Below, in pieces: positions 8,569 to 19,094 of a stretch of DNA of 64,000 nt (its first letter is position 1; each line of letters starts with the position of its first letter). The DNA is from Patescibacteria group bacterium (GTDB lineage Bacteria; Patescibacteriota; Gracilibacteria; Absconditabacterales; Absconditicoccaceae): NCBI GenBank assembly GCA_017992195.1, contig JAGOPC010000001.1, forward strand, positions 48,143 to 112,142, given 5' to 3'. A program made the translations under genes and the position numbers. A model generated the notes under the pieces. It was given only the letters and a program-made list of their open reading frames with translations. It did no database searches and was not told the origin of the DNA.

Positions 8569-9741
8569 ATGTCTAAAATCCACGTTAACGTAGGTACCAT
8601 CGGTCACGTAGATCATGGTAAAACAACATTGACGGCTGCTATCACAACAGTAGCTGCAACAAAGGGTTTTGCTAAGGCGCAAAACTACGGTGATATCGAT
8701 AATGCCCCTGAAGAGAAGGCAAGAGGTATTACTATTAATACAAGACACGTAGAGTACGAAACTGAAACTCGTCACTACGCGCACATCGACTGTCCAGGAC
8801 ATGCCGACTATGTGAAAAACATGATCGTTGGTGCTGCTCAGATGGATGGTGCTATTCTCGTGGTAGCTGCAACTGATGGACCTATGCCTCAGACAAGAGA
8901 GCACGTGCTTCTCGCTAAGCAGGTTAACGTTCCATACGTAGTAGTATTCCTCAACAAGTGTGATATGGTTGAAGATGCTGACATGATCGACCTCGTAGAG
9001 GAAGAAGTAAGAGATCTTCTTACAAAGAACGGATTTGACGGTGCTAGTGCTCCTATCATTAGAGGTTCTGCTCTTAAGGCGGTTGAAAACTCAACTGACG
9101 AGGCGGGTGCTGCTAAGTGTGTGTGGGATCTTCTCGCTGCGCTTGATAGTTATATCCCTGATCCAGTTCGTGATACAGCTAAGCCTTTCCTTATGCCAGT
9201 GGAAGATGTATTCTCTATTAAGGGTAGAGGTACTGTAATTACTGGTAGAATTGAGAGAGGAGTTATCGGTATCAATGAGGCGGTAGAAATTGTTGGTCTT
9301 CAAGACGAGCCTACGGCAACTGTAGTAACTGGTATTGAAATGTTCCACAAACAGCATGAGAAGGCAGAGGCTGGTATGAATGTTGGTCTTCTTATTAGAG
9401 GTATTGAAAAAGATCAGGTAGAGAGAGGACAAGTTCTCGCTAAGCCAGGTTCAGTAAAACCTCATAGCAAGTTCGAGGCTGAGATCTATGTATTGAAGAA
9501 AGAAGAAGGTGGAAGACATACTCCATTCATGGCTGGTTACAAGCCTCAGTTCTTCGTAAGAACAACTGACGTTACTGGAACTGTTTCTATGGAAGGAAGA
9601 GAGATGATTATGCCTGGTGACAACGCTAAGATTACTGTAGAGCTTATCTACAAGATCGCTATGGAAGAAGGTCTTAGATTTGCTATCCGTGAGGGTGGTA
9701 GAACAGTAGGTGCCGGAGTTATTACTAAGATTCTTGGATAA
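8569..9741 (+). CDS. tuf: Elongation factor Tu
   Basis: 390 residues. GTPase that brings aminoacyl-tRNA to the ribosome. The P-loop GHVDHGKT is at residues 12-19, the switch II motif is [12 protein letters not shown], and the guanine-specificity motif is NKCD. Three-domain length matches the family. All Gly are GGN and there is no TGA. The upstream region is A/T-rich with no Shine-Dalgarno sequence. The gene follows three tRNA genes and precedes the S10 operon, whereas in many bacteria tuf lies behind fusA in the str operon. Confidence 0.98.
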   Translation: MSKIHVNVGTIGHVDHGKTTLTAAITTVAATKGFAKAQNYGDIDNAPEEKARGITINTRHVEYETETRHYAHIDCPGHADYVKNMIVGAAQMDGAILVVAATDGPMPQTREHVLLAKQVNVPYVVVFLNKCDMVEDADMIDLVEEEVRDLLTKNGFDGASAPIIRGSALKAVENSTDEAGAAKCVWDLLAALDSYIPDPVRDTAKPFLMPVEDVFSIKGRGTVITGRIERGVIGINEAVEIVGLQDEPTATVVTGIEMFHKQHEKAEAGMNVGLLIRGIEKDQVERGQVLAKPGSVKPHSKFEAEIYVLKKEEGGRHTPFMAGYKPQFFVRTTDVTGTVSMEGREMIMPGDNAKITVELIYKIAMEEGLRFAIREGGRTVGAGVITKILG

Positions 9742-9859
9742 TTTACATACGAGCAATCAGAGGTTAGATGTTAGAGATTGGTAATTCGTTGCTATGATCT
9801 AGCATCTATAGTCTGCTGCTACATTAATATATTTAGTTTTCCTCACAACAACGACTGGT

Positions 9860-10180
9860 ATGGCAGAAGCAAAATCTCCAAAGCTTAGAATCAAGCTCAA
9901 GAGTTATGATGTAAAGATGCTCGAAAGCTCTGCAAGTAAGATCATTGGTCTTCTTGTAAAGTCTTGAGCAACGATGAAGGGACCTATCCCACTTCCGAAG
10001 CAGAGAAAGCTCTATACGGTGATGAGATCAAACTTTGTGTATAAAAACGCAAGAGAACAGTTTGAGAGAACAACGTACGCAAGACTGATCGACGTGGTGG
10101 AGACGGGGCCTAAAACGATAGAATATCTGCAAAACCTTTCAATACCTGTTGGTGTCTCTGTGGAGGTGAAGGTGTTCTAA
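9860..10180 (+). CDS. rpsJ: 30S ribosomal protein uS10
   Basis: 106 residues. First gene of the S10-spc operon. The ATG at 9860 gives a short extra N-terminus (MAEAKSPK) before LRIKLKSYD. The conserved G-x-x-x-x-GPIPLP segment appears as KSGATMKGPIPLP with the first Gly encoded by TGA (9965-9967). The C-terminus ends with the usual VSVEVKVF. No Shine-Dalgarno sequence. Confidence 0.97.
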
Positions 10181-10244
10181 ATCATACGATAGACATTAAT
10201 AGTGCAACGATAATATTTTTACTCTCAATATCTCGCTAATTGTA

Positions 10245-10850
10245 ATGGGTAGCAAAAGATGACTAGTTGTCAGAAAGAAGGAAATGACAAAACTTTGGAT
10301 TGGAGATGCGCATACGGCCGTAACGCTTTTGCAAATCGTTCCACAGGAAGTAGTCAGATATAAGACACAGGAAAAAGATGGCTACGAAGCCGTCGTTCTT
10401 GCTGGAGGAAAAAAAGAACTCCAGAAGACTAAAGGTCAGAAAATTCAATATGACCGGATGAAAGAGTTTCCTGCGGACGAGACCTTCAAAGAAAAGTTCG
10501 CTGCAGGCGCTCCTGTTGATATATCGTTACTCGAAGGGGTAGAGAAAGTATCGCTTACAGGCACATCAAAAGGTAAAGGTTTCCAGGGTGCGGTGAAAAG
10601 ATTTCACCTCGCTGGAGGTCCAAAGACGCACGGTTCGAAGTTTCATAGACATGTTGGTTCGCTTGGTAATAGAAAGCCAAGAAGAGTGCAGAAGGGGCAT
10701 CCACACGCTGGTCATATGGGTACCGATACAGTAACGCTTCATAATAGACCTGTTGCTGAAATCCTTACGGTTGGTGAAGACAAGTTCATCGCTGTGAAGG
10801 GGGCGGTTCCTGGTGCGTACAATACGCTTCTTTCATTATACATCTCGTAA
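10245..10850 (+). CDS. rplC: 50S ribosomal protein uL3
   Basis: 201 residues. Begins MGSKRGLVVRKKEMTKLW, where Gly6 is TGA. Contains TGTSKGKGFQGAVKR and the loop HVGSLGNRKPRRVQKGHPHAGHMG that approaches the peptidyl transferase centre. Second gene of the operon, 64 bp after rpsJ. Confidence 0.97.
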
Positions 10851-10886
10851 TTGCTCTCACATTTAATCATTTGTTCACCGTAGGTT

Positions 10887-11522
10887 ATGACATATACGAT
10901 ACAAGTCTACAATAAAGATGGAAAGGCCACAGGGAAACTTTCGCTCAATGAAGCTCTCTTCAACGACGAAAGAATCAATGATGATCTTATTCACGAGTTC
11001 TTCCTATTGCAACAGGCGAACGCTCGTCATCCTATCGCTCATGTGAAAACAAGGGCAGAGGTGGCGGGTTCTGGGAAAAAGCTCTTCAGACAGAAGGGTA
11101 CTGGTAATGCGAGAGCCGGATCAAGCCGTTCTCCTATCAGGAAACACGGAGGTGTTGCTTTTGGTCCAAGAAACGACGTCAATCACTCTAAGGCTATGAC
11201 AAAGAAGATGAAGAAACTTGCGCTCTGCGGTATCTTCACCATCAAAGCGAAGAACGAGCAACTGCTTGGTCTTGAAGCTAATCCACTCAAGGAGATCAAA
11301 ACAAAGACGGCGGTAACGCTTCTTGGTAAGATCGGACTTGGTGCGAAGAAGACGCTTATCATTATGTCTGAGAAGGACGACGTCGTTGCTAAATCATTCA
11401 ACAATATCCCTCGTACGAAATCAATACTCGCTGATTATATCAATCCTGTTGATCTCTTACAGTACGACAAAGTAGTCTTGCTCGAAGGATCTATGGAAAA
11501 GATTGAAAAAATCGTAGGATAA
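10887..11522 (+). CDS. rplD: 50S ribosomal protein uL4
   Basis: 211 residues. The signature RQKGTGNARAGSSRSPIRKHGGVAFGP is followed by a globular part ending IEKIVG. Starts with ATG at 10887 and ends in TAA. The leader before it (TTTAATCATTTG) resembles the one before rplW, which may be an initiation element. Confidence 0.97.
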   Translation: MTYTIQVYNKDGKATGKLSLNEALFNDERINDDLIHEFFLLQQANARHPIAHVKTRAEVAGSGKKLFRQKGTGNARAGSSRSPIRKHGGVAFGPRNDVNHSKAMTKKMKKLALCGIFTIKAKNEQLLGLEANPLKEIKTKTAVTLLGKIGLGAKKTLIIMSEKDDVVAKSFNNIPRTKSILADYINPVDLLQYDKVVLLEGSMEKIEKIVG

Positions 11523-11562
11523 CAAATACTATTCATCATATTTAATCATTTGATCAACCAGA

Positions 11563-11910
11563 ATGACATTTACACAAATACTCAGACAGAGAGCAAAAAA
11601 ATCGTCTTCTGCGAAGGCGTTGCAAAAACTGAGTCCTTATCAGATTATTCTTGCTCCTATCGTAACAGAGAAGGCATACAAGGGTAGTGAATCAGATGGG
11701 GCTCATAAGTACTCATTCAAAGTACATGCAGACGCTAACAAGATCGACGTAAAACAGGCTGTTCAGATCGTTTATAACGTTACGCCTGAGGCTATTAATG
11801 TCTCGTGGGTAAAGGAAAAAGGTAGATCAAACAGATCTCTTGTAAGACGCTCATATAAGAAGGCGGTAGTCTCTCTGAAGAAAGGAGACAAAATCGTGCT
11901 CGCTGACTAA
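11563..11910 (+). CDS. rplW: 50S ribosomal protein uL23
   Basis: 115 residues. Carries an unusual N-terminal extension of about 25 residues (MTFTQILRQRAKKSSSAK) before the core LAPIVTEKAY and the VNVSW-type strand (AINVSWVKEKGR). This protein forms part of the exit-tunnel docking site. Confidence 0.95.
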   Translation: MTFTQILRQRAKKSSSAKALQKLSPYQIILAPIVTEKAYKGSESDGAHKYSFKVHADANKIDVKQAVQIVYNVTPEAINVSWVKEKGRSNRSLVRRSYKKAVVSLKKGDKIVLAD

Positions 11911-11945
11911 TATTCTTTATCTTTCATCAACGGATTCTCGCAACA

Positions 11946-12791
11946 ATGGCTGTGAAAAAATATAAAGCATACACTCCGTCAAGACGTTCTATGGTAGGAT
12001 ATGACTTTTCTGATATCACGAAGACGAAACCAGAAAAATCACTTACAGTAACGCTTGGTTCGACTGCAGGAAGAAATCAGTACGGAAGAGTGACGTCAAG
12101 ATTTATGGGTGGAGGGCATAAGAGACTCTATCGTATCGTAGACTTCAGAGGATATGACAAGCTTAATATCCCCGCAAAAGTTGCTGATATCGAATACGAT
12201 CCTTACAGAACAGTAAGAATCGCCCTTGTAAACTTTGCAGACGGAGAGAAGAGATACGTGCTTGCATGGAAGGGAGTAAAAGTTGGAGATGTATTCATGA
12301 CGGGAGATCAGGCAACTCTTGGTACCGGTAACAGAAAACAGCTCAAAGATATTCCTGAAGGATTCCAGATCTTCAATCTCGAATTTACTCCTATGACGAA
12401 GGGAAAGATCATCAAGTCGGCTGGTTCGTACGGAGAGATCGCGGGTAAAGATGAGGCGCTTAAGGTTGTATTTGTTAAGTTGCCATCTGGAGAAGTGAGA
12501 AAGTTTGATGAAAAATGTTTTGCTACTATCGGTCAACTTGGTAACGAAGATCACAAAAATGTGGTTATCGGAAAAGCAGGAAGACAAAGATGGATGGGTG
12601 TGAAGCCGCACGTACTTGGTAAGTCGATGAATCCGGTTGACCATCCGCACGGAGGTGGAGAAGGACATGCAGAAATTGGTTTGAGATTCCCGAAGACGTT
12701 TACGGGACGTCCAGTGCCTGCAGGAAAGAAGACAAGAAGTACGAAGAAGTGGTCAAACAAGTTTATCGTGTCAAAGAGAACAAAGAACTAA
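11946..12791 (+). CDS. rplB: 50S ribosomal protein uL2
   Basis: 281 residues. KKYKAYTPSRR at the N-terminus, GRNQYGRVTSRFMGGGHKR, and the C-terminal MNPVDHPHGGGEGHAEIG motif that contacts the peptidyl transferase centre. Full length, ends in TAA. Confidence 0.98.
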   Translation: MAVKKYKAYTPSRRSMVGYDFSDITKTKPEKSLTVTLGSTAGRNQYGRVTSRFMGGGHKRLYRIVDFRGYDKLNIPAKVADIEYDPYRTVRIALVNFADGEKRYVLAWKGVKVGDVFMTGDQATLGTGNRKQLKDIPEGFQIFNLEFTPMTKGKIIKSAGSYGEIAGKDEALKVVFVKLPSGEVRKFDEKCFATIGQLGNEDHKNVVIGKAGRQRWMGVKPHVLGKSMNPVDHPHGGGEGHAEIGLRFPKTFTGRPVPAGKKTRSTKKWSNKFIVSKRTKN

Positions 12792-12842
12792 TCATACTAT
12801 TAAATTCATTCATTCAACATTTAACCTTATCGTTTATAAGTA

Positions 12843-13100
12843 ATGACAAGATCGCTAAAGAAAGGATTCTACGTCAACGACAAGCTCTTCGCAAAAGTGG
12901 AGAAGATGAATGCGAGCGGTGACAAGAAGGTTGTGAAAGTTTGGGACAGAGCATGTCAGATCGTTCCTGAGTTTGTAGGCTTCACATTTGCTGTTCATAA
13001 TGGAAAGCAATTCGTCAGTGTCTATGTAAATGAAGAAATGATTGGGCACAGACTCGGAGAGTTCGTCCTAACAAGAACGTTTAAGGGACATCCTTTCTAA
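12843..13100 (+). CDS. rpsS: 30S ribosomal protein uS19
   Basis: 85 residues. Begins [15 protein letters not shown], has [24 protein letters not shown] and ends [14 protein letters not shown]. Small-subunit head protein. Confidence 0.97.
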   Translation: MTRSLKKGFYVNDKLFAKVEKMNASGDKKVVKVWDRACQIVPEFVGFTFAVHNGKQFVSVYVNEEMIGHRLGEFVLTRTFKGHPF

Positions 13101-13147
13101 TAGATTAGATTACCATTTGTTTTATCGACTCAATTACTCGTGTAACC

Positions 13148-13486
13148 ATGAATAAAAGTCTTACAGCAACACTTAAATATGCGCTTACATCTTATAAGAA
13201 GATGCAGCTTTTGGCAAAGCTTGTCCAGGGAAAACAAGTGGACGATGCGCTCAATATCCTTGAGCACACACCAAAGGCGGCAGCAAAGATGCTTTGGAAA
13301 ACAGTAAGATCTGCACAGTCAAATGCGGTAACAAATGCAGGACAGAATGCGCAGGCGCTCTATATCTCCCATATCAATGTTGGACGTGGTCCAAAGATTG
13401 CAAGAAGTAGATTTGTGGGAAGATCAAGAATACACGGATATGTGAAACATAGAGCATTTGTGAGAGTGGTTTTAGATACTAAATAA
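13148..13486 (+). CDS. rplV: 50S ribosomal protein uL22
   Basis: 112 residues. Contains KMQLLAKLVQGKQVDDALNIL and the C-terminal loop GRGPKIARSRFVGRSRIHGYVKHRA that lines the exit tunnel. Only 12 bp separate it from rpsC. Confidence 0.96.
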   Translation: MNKSLTATLKYALTSYKKMQLLAKLVQGKQVDDALNILEHTPKAAAKMLWKTVRSAQSNAVTNAGQNAQALYISHINVGRGPKIARSRFVGRSRIHGYVKHRAFVRVVLDTK

Positions 13487-13498
13487 CATCTATAGTTC

Positions 13499-14203
13499 AT
13501 GGGACAAAAAGTAGATCCAAGAGGGTTTAGAGCAGGTATCACGAAAGCGTGGTCGTCAGAGTGGTTTGCTAAGACAAAATCACAAAGTGCTCAATTCTTC
13601 GTAGAGGATATCAAAGTCAGATTGCTCGTTGAGGAAACATTCAAGAGGGCGGGTATCGCAAAGACCGTTATCAGAAAAACTGATAAGGAGTGTGAAGTTA
13701 TTATCTTCACTGCGAAGCCAGCACTTATCCTTGGAAAAGACGGCGCAAAGTTGGACGAGTTTACGAAGCTCTTGCAAAAGAAGTTCGGACGCGAGTTCAA
13801 GGTCGCGCTGAAGGATGTAAGACTTCCGGAACTCTCTGCAAAGATCATGGGCGAGTTTGCTGCTCAACAGATCGAGGCTCGTATGCCATTCAGACGTGTT
13901 GCAAAAAGTCTCCTCCAGAAAGTTATGGAGAAAGGCGCAACAGGTATCAAAGTTCAGGTATCAGGACGTCTTGGTGGTGTTGATCTCTCGAGAACAGAGA
14001 AGTTCTCAGAGGGTAGAGTATCGCTCCAGACGCTGAGATCAGATATTGACTACCACTACACAACCGCTTTGACTAAATACGGTATCATCGGAATCAAAGT
14101 GTGGATTTCGAAAGGAGACATCCTCGTGAAAGCGGCAGCAAAAAATGGCGCTGAAGTACAGGAGGTCAGAAAGCAGGCGGCTATGAACAAGATCATGAAC
14201 TAA
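13499..14203 (+). CDS. rpsC: 30S ribosomal protein uS3
   Basis: 234 residues. MGQKVDPRGFRAGI at the N-terminus, a KH domain (LILGKDGAKLDEFTKLLQ) and the C-terminal GIKVWISKGDIL. Full length, ends in TAA, no internal TGA. Confidence 0.97.
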   Translation: MGQKVDPRGFRAGITKAWSSEWFAKTKSQSAQFFVEDIKVRLLVEETFKRAGIAKTVIRKTDKECEVIIFTAKPALILGKDGAKLDEFTKLLQKKFGREFKVALKDVRLPELSAKIMGEFAAQQIEARMPFRRVAKSLLQKVMEKGATGIKVQVSGRLGGVDLSRTEKFSEGRVSLQTLRSDIDYHYTTALTKYGIIGIKVWISKGDILVKAAAKNGAEVQEVRKQAAMNKIMN

Positions 14204-14263
14204 AAAATATATTCAAACTACTTATTCCCATATCCATTTAGCTTATATTTAACGAGAAAAAAG

Positions 14264-14686
14264 ATGTCTATCTTAACACCCAAGAGATGGAAATATAGGA
14301 AGCAGATGAGAGGTCGTATTACCGGTGTTGCAACAAGAGCAAACAAAGTTGCATTCGGTGATTATGGTCTCAAGGCAACCGTGAGTTCATACGTTACTAA
14401 CAGACAGCTTGAAGCTGCCAGAAAAGTAATCGTAAGATACACAAGAAAGGTTGGTAAAATCTGGTTCAGAGTGTTTCCAGACGTTCCATACACGAAGAAA
14501 GGTCTCGAGATGCCGATGGGTTCGGGAAAAGGTGATGTGGATTTCTATCAGGCGAGAATCAAGAAGGGGTGTATCCTTTTTGAGCTTAGCGGACTCAATA
14601 GAGAGGAAGCTGAAGAGGCATTCAAGATGGCATCATATAAGCTTCCGGTAACTACAAGACTGGTAGTAAAAGGAGAAGTAAGATAA
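14264..14686 (+). CDS. rplP: 50S ribosomal protein uL16
   Basis: 140 residues. Has KRWKYRKQMRG, FGDYGLKA, GKIWFRVFPDVPYTKKGLEMPMGSGKG. No Shine-Dalgarno sequence, although the leader is purine-rich (GAGAAAAAAG). Confidence 0.97.
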   Translation: MSILTPKRWKYRKQMRGRITGVATRANKVAFGDYGLKATVSSYVTNRQLEAARKVIVRYTRKVGKIWFRVFPDVPYTKKGLEMPMGSGKGDVDFYQARIKKGCILFELSGLNREEAEEAFKMASYKLPVTTRLVVKGEVR

Positions 14687-14723
14687 TCAAATACGCATTT
14701 TATCGTCTATAGTATCTACGTAC

Positions 14724-14936
14724 ATGGCAAAAGCAGCACAACTCATAGCAAGTGAGCTGACAGGAAAATCATTCAAGGATCTTGTCGCTTTGCGTAACGA
14801 CCTCAGAAAAGAACTCTTTGGTCTGCAGATGAAGAACCACGCAAAAGCGCTCAAGGAAACGCATCAGATTCGCAATGTGAGAAGAAATATCGCAAGAGTG
14901 AATACTGTTTTATCTTCTAAGTCGCTCGTTAAATAA
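14724..14936 (+). CDS. rpmC: 50S ribosomal protein uL29
   Basis: 70 residues. Two-helix protein with [39 protein letters not shown]. Its TAA overlaps the rpsQ ATG by one base (TAATG), implying translational coupling. Confidence 0.95.
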   Translation: MAKAAQLIASELTGKSFKDLVALRNDLRKELFGLQMKNHAKALKETHQIRNVRRNIARVNTVLSSKSLVK

Positions 14937-15199
14937 TGACTATTATCGGAGGAAAAAGTATCAAGGAGCTCACGGGAACAGTTGTAAGCGACAAGATGGA
15001 TAAGACTATCGTTGTTGTTACTAAGACCGTTTCTCAGCACCCTTTGTATAAAAAAAGATTCACCGTGAGAAAGAAATATTACGCTCACGATGAAAACAAT
15101 GCTGCAAAGATCGGTGATACAGTAACGATCAGACAGCACAACCCCGTCAGCAAAACAAAGAGACGGGCGCTTGTAGAAGTAACTGCTCACGCAGCCTAA
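14936..15199 (+). CDS. rpsQ: 30S ribosomal protein uS17
   Basis: 87 residues. Contains [36 protein letters not shown] and the [19 protein letters not shown] segment. The start overlaps the rpmC stop by one base. Confidence 0.96.
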   Translation: MTIIGGKSIKELTGTVVSDKMDKTIVVVTKTVSQHPLYKKRFTVRKKYYAHDENNAAKIGDTVTIRQHNPVSKTKRRALVEVTAHAA

Positions 15200-15229
15200 C
15201 CATTTATTCAATCTTATATCATACTCACC

Positions 15230-15598
15230 ATGTTACAAACAGAATCTGGAGTTATCATCGCAGATAACAGCGGAGCAAAGACAGCACAAGTTATCGCCGT
15301 TCTCAAATGATCGAGCGGTAGAAAAGCCGGTATCGGAGACAGAGTAAAGGTCGCTATCAAAAGCGCTTTGCCTAGTTCAACGATCAATAAAGGTGATGTT
15401 GCTGATGCAGTTATTGTAAGACTCAAGAAAGAGGTGAGAAGAAAAGACGGTACTTACCTGAGACTTGATGACAACGCGGTTGCTCTGATCAACAAGGACG
15501 GTGAACCGATCGGAAAAAGAATTTTCTGACCGGTGTTCAGAGAGTTGAGAGAGAAGGGGTTTAAGGATGTTGCGTCTCTCGCAGAAGAGGTAATCTAG
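15230..15598 (+). CDS. rplN: 50S ribosomal protein uL14
   Basis: 122 residues. Complete only when two TGA codons are read as Gly: VIAVLK-G-SSGRKAGIGD and the near-invariant RIF-G-PVFRELR. This is among the clearest proofs of the code in the window. Start MLQTESGVIIADNSGAK is standard; ends in TAG. Confidence 0.97.
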
Positions 15599-15653
15599 TC
15601 CAATGAATAATTATAAAATAATAATGTAAAAATTTAGTTTATATATACCCCCA

Positions 15654-15944
15654 ATGAGAAAAATTCAAACAGGAGATACAGTTATCGTTACAGCCGGCAA
15701 GTTTAAGGGCAAGACCTCTACAGTAGAGTCAGTGCAGGGAGACAAGGTTGTTGTGAAAGGTGTTAATGTGATGAAAAAATCGGTAAAATGAAAAGGGTTT
15801 ATCGACAAGATTCATCCTATTCATATATCAAATGTCTCAGTCTACGACGAGAAAGCAAAAAAGGCTTCAAGAGTCGGTATTACCACTGATAAACAAGGGA
15901 ATAAAACGAGAACCTTGAAGGCAAGCAAAGAAGCTGTTAAGTAA
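15654..15944 (+). CDS. rplX: 50S ribosomal protein uL24
   Basis: 96 residues. KOW motif near the start (IQTGDTVIVTAGKFKGK), then VVVKGVNVMKKSVK-G-KGF with the Gly encoded by TGA, and IHPIHISNVSVYD. Too short on either side of the TGA to be found under the standard code. Confidence 0.94.
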
Positions 15945-16002
15945 TTGCTCCTCACAGATCTTATTAATTGAAAATATATTTAATTTATAGTCTACTGCTC
16001 AG

Positions 16003-16548
16003 ATGAGTATCTATCAACAATATAAGACAAAGACCAGATCGGCGCTACAGAAAGATCTGAAAAAGAAGAATATTCACCAGGCTCCTTCTCTTGATAAGGT
16101 GGTGGTAAGTGTGGGTATCGGGTCTCTCGCAACAAGAAAAGGTGTGAAGGACTTTAGCGATATCGAAAAAAACCTTGCTGCCATCACCGGACAGAAGCCA
16201 GTGACTATGAAATCGAAAAAAGCGATTTCGAACTTCAAGCTCAGAGAGAACATGCCGGTTATGCTCAAAGTAACGCTCAGAAGAGAAAAGGCGTATGAGT
16301 TTCTCGACAAGCTAACTAAGGTCGTGATGCCTCGTGTAAGAGACTTCGTTGGTCTGAGTGCGAAAAGCTTTGATCCCAACAACAACTATAATATAGGTCT
16401 TACATCACAAGCCATCTTCCCTGAGATCCTCGGAGATGATGCGAATGCGATGATGGGTATCCAGGTAAATATCGTCACTAATGCTGCTACGAAAGAAGAC
16501 GCAATAGCGATGATGAAGGCACTTGGGTTTATATTCCTCGAGAAATAA
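16003..16548 (+). CDS. rplE: 50S ribosomal protein uL5
   Basis: 181 residues. Contains KVVVSVGIGS, TGQKPVTMKSKKAISNFKLRE, VMLRREKAYEFLDKL-type helix, and PRVRDFVGLSAKSFD. Binds 5S rRNA. Ends in TAA. Confidence 0.97.
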   Translation: MSIYQQYKTKTRSALQKDLKKKNIHQAPSLDKVVVSVGIGSLATRKGVKDFSDIEKNLAAITGQKPVTMKSKKAISNFKLRENMPVMLKVTLRREKAYEFLDKLTKVVMPRVRDFVGLSAKSFDPNNNYNIGLTSQAIFPEILGDDANAMMGIQVNIVTNAATKEDAIAMMKALGFIFLEK

Positions 16549-16592
16549 TATATCGTAAATAATCTTTAGTAACCTCTATCTATTCCATATCC

Positions 16593-16817
16593 ATGGCAAG
16601 AAATGCACTGAAAGTAAAACAAGCCAAACTTACTGTACAGAGATTAAAGGCTCTTGCAGAAGGCAAGAAGATGAAAAACTCTACAAAGTACTACAACAGA
16701 TGTCAACTCTGTGGTAGAGCTGGTAGTTATCTCAGAGAACTCGGTGTTTGCAGAGTGTGCCTTAGAAAATACGCAAGAGAGGGGCTCATCGTTGGTCTCA
16801 AGAAAGCAAGTTGGTAA
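16593..16817 (+). CDS. rpsN: 30S ribosomal protein uS14, zinc-binding form
   Basis: 74 residues. Two Cys pairs, CQLC and CRVC, make the zinc-ribbon (C+) form, and the C-terminus is GLKKASW. Longer at the N-terminus than the usual 61-residue zinc form ([24 protein letters not shown]). Confidence 0.95.
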   Translation: MARNALKVKQAKLTVQRLKALAEGKKMKNSTKYYNRCQLCGRAGSYLRELGVCRVCLRKYAREGLIVGLKKASW

Positions 16818-16853
16818 TATACTTTTCTTTATATTTTTCTGTTAACTATTTCC

Positions 16854-17258
16854 ATGAGTTTTGTAAATGCTCCTATACATGATCTCCTGATTAGAATAAA
16901 GAATGCGTACATGGCAAGAAGAACCCATGTAGACGGCATCGTTTATTCTAATTTTAAGGTAAAAACTCTCGATCTGCTCAAGCAGTATGGGTTTATCCTT
17001 GGATATGATGTGACGACTGAGGGTAATAAAAAGTCGATCAATGTATCGCTTAAAGAGGTAGAGGATGAGATCAACGATATTCCGGTGATCAAGTTCTACT
17101 CAAGACCTTCAAGACGCTGGTATATATCATACAAGGAAATTAAGCCGGTTGCTGCAGGACGTGGAATTGGTATCATCTCTACATCAGAGGGGCTTTTGCC
17201 AAGCCATGTTGCGAAGCAGAAGAAGATAGGAGGTGAACTTATAGCAGAGATCTACTAA
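16854..17258 (+). CDS. rpsH: 30S ribosomal protein uS8
   Basis: 134 residues. Begins with PIHDLLIRIKNAYMAR, and the C-terminus carries GIGIISTSE-G and GGELIAEIY. Binds the central domain of 16S rRNA. Confidence 0.97.
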   Translation: MSFVNAPIHDLLIRIKNAYMARRTHVDGIVYSNFKVKTLDLLKQYGFILGYDVTTEGNKKSINVSLKEVEDEINDIPVIKFYSRPSRRWYISYKEIKPVAAGRGIGIISTSEGLLPSHVAKQKKIGGELIAEIY

Positions 17259-17285
17259 TATTTTATTAATCTACTTTGGTATACA

Positions 17286-17831
17286 ATGTCAAAAATAGGT
17301 AAGAAAAGTATCGCCATCCCATCAGGTATTGAAGTGACTATTAATGGTCAGACAGTATCAGTAAAGGGAACAAAGGGTACGCTTTCATATACATTACTTC
17401 AAGGTGTAAGCGCTGTCATCGCTGACGGAGAGATAACTGTCTCTATTGATCATGATGACAAGAAGAACCTCTGGGGTCTTTCAAGAACACTCATCGCAAA
17501 CATGATTGAGGGTCTCCACAAAGGCTACGAGAAAAAACTTCAGGTGCTCGGAGTGGGTTACACTGCAAAAATGCAGGGTACAAACCTTCAGCTTGCGCTT
17601 GGATTCTCTCATCCTATCGTATTTAACGTACCAAAGGTGGTGACTGCATCTACAGAGAAAGATCCTAAGGGTAACGACATCATAACGCTCGTAAGTATCG
17701 ACAAGGAAGTTATTGGCGAGACGGCAGCAAAGATCAGAGCACTCAAGGCGCCAGAGCCGTACAAAGGAAAGGGTATCAGATATATTGACGAAGTGATCAA
17801 ACTCAAGGCTGGTAAGGCTGCGAAGAAATAA
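17286..17831 (+). CDS. rplF: 50S ribosomal protein uL6
   Basis: 181 residues. MSKIGKKSIAIPSGIEV at the N-terminus, GYEKKLQVLGVGYTAKM in the middle, and the C-terminal PEPYKGKGIRYIDE motif. Two L6 folds in tandem as usual. Confidence 0.97.
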   Translation: MSKIGKKSIAIPSGIEVTINGQTVSVKGTKGTLSYTLLQGVSAVIADGEITVSIDHDDKKNLWGLSRTLIANMIEGLHKGYEKKLQVLGVGYTAKMQGTNLQLALGFSHPIVFNVPKVVTASTEKDPKGNDIITLVSIDKEVIGETAAKIRALKAPEPYKGKGIRYIDEVIKLKAGKAAKK

Positions 17832-17879
17832 TAAAAACTCCATAATAATCTTTTAACCATTGTTATCGGTCTACTACAC

Positions 17880-18239
17880 ATGAAAAATTTAGCACGCGCA
17901 TTGCAGGCAAAAGCTGTCAGACAGACGAGAAGAAAACATAGAGTTAACACGTCTATCAAATCGACAGCGTCACTTCCAAGACTTATCATCAGTAAGTCTA
18001 ATTTGTACATCTATGCACAAATTGTCGACCTTTCTGGTAAAGTAGTAGCTGCTGCTGATGACAGAGACCTTAAAAAAGGTACCAAGACTGAAAGAGCGAT
18101 GGAGGTGGGAAAGGCTATTGCAAAGAAGTCGATAGAAAAAGGTGTTACTAATGTGGTATTTGATAGAAATGGATACAGATTTCACGGAAGAGTGAAGGGT
18201 GTGTCTGTTGGAGCAAATGAAGCTGGACTGAAGAACTAA
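17880..18239 (+). CDS. rplR: 50S ribosomal protein uL18
   Basis: 119 residues. RRKHRVNTSIKSTASLPRLIISKSN, then VVFDRNGYRFHGRVKGV near the end. 5S rRNA-binding protein. Confidence 0.96.
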   Translation: MKNLARALQAKAVRQTRRKHRVNTSIKSTASLPRLIISKSNLYIYAQIVDLSGKVVAAADDRDLKKGTKTERAMEVGKAIAKKSIEKGVTNVVFDRNGYRFHGRVKGVSVGANEAGLKN

Positions 18240-18275
18240 TACTCATATATTTTACAAATTATCATTATAGTTATT

Positions 18276-19094
18276 ATGACTATGACAGAAGAAAACGTAG
18301 AGACACCAGAGAGCGCAAAAACTGAAGAGGTGATGGCAGTTGCTGAGCCGGTAGCAGAAGAGAAAGCTGCTGCTGAGACTACTAGTGCAAGTGCGGACGC
18401 TGCTGCAAAGCGCGGAAGATCTGACAGACCCGACAGAGGCGACAGAAGAGACAAGCCAAAGAAGGAGTTTGAGGAGGTGCTTCTCGAGGTAAGAAGAGTA
18501 ACCAGAGTAAATACTGGTTGACGTCAACTTTCATTTAGAGCGATCATCCTTGTTGGTAACAAGAAAGGAAAGATTGGTCTTGGTATCTCAAAAGGCGCAG
18601 ACGTATCTATCGCTGTAAGAAAGGCAACTCACGAAGCATATAAGAACATCAAGGTGACTCCTATCACACAGTCAGGATCTGTTCCATACCCAGTTTCATA
18701 CAAGTATAAGTCAGCGATGATCAAACTCATCCCTGCTGCTCCTGGTACGGGTCTTAAGGCTGGTTCTGCTCTCCGTTCGGTGGCTGAACTTGCGGGATAT
18801 ACAAACATCCTGTCAAAGATCATGGGAACTAATAATAAACTCAATAATGCGCTCGCAACTATCATGGCGCTCAGCTCATATAAAGTAGACAGATCAAAAC
18901 TTCCAACTCACGATACGCAACAAATGATGCAGACTCGCAAAGAGGAGAAGATCCAGGAAGATCAGGCAAAGAGAGCACCAAGAAGACCAAATGGTGGTGG
19001 TGATCGTAAGCCATCTGCTGGAGCAGGAAGAGGCAATAACTCAGCAAGAGGAGGATCTCAAGGAGGAGGACACAGACCAGCACCAAAGAAATAG
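18276..19094 (+). CDS. rpsE: 30S ribosomal protein uS5 with long extensions
   Basis: 272 residues, against about 165 for most bacteria. The core is [30 protein letters not shown]; the second Gly of the conserved GG is TGA (18519-18521). It continues with AAPGTGLKAGSALRSV. Residues 1-60 form an added segment rich in Glu and Ala followed by Arg-Asp-Gly repeats. The C-terminal 60 residues are a Gly/Arg/Pro-rich tail. Both tails look disordered and may be lineage-specific rRNA contacts. The next gene is rplO, so rpmD (uL30) is missing here. Confidence 0.95.

Noticed and set aside
12096..12668. Long antisense frames opposite tuf, rplB and other ribosomal genes
   Set aside because: They are shadows of strongly coding genes, with no family similarity or start context.
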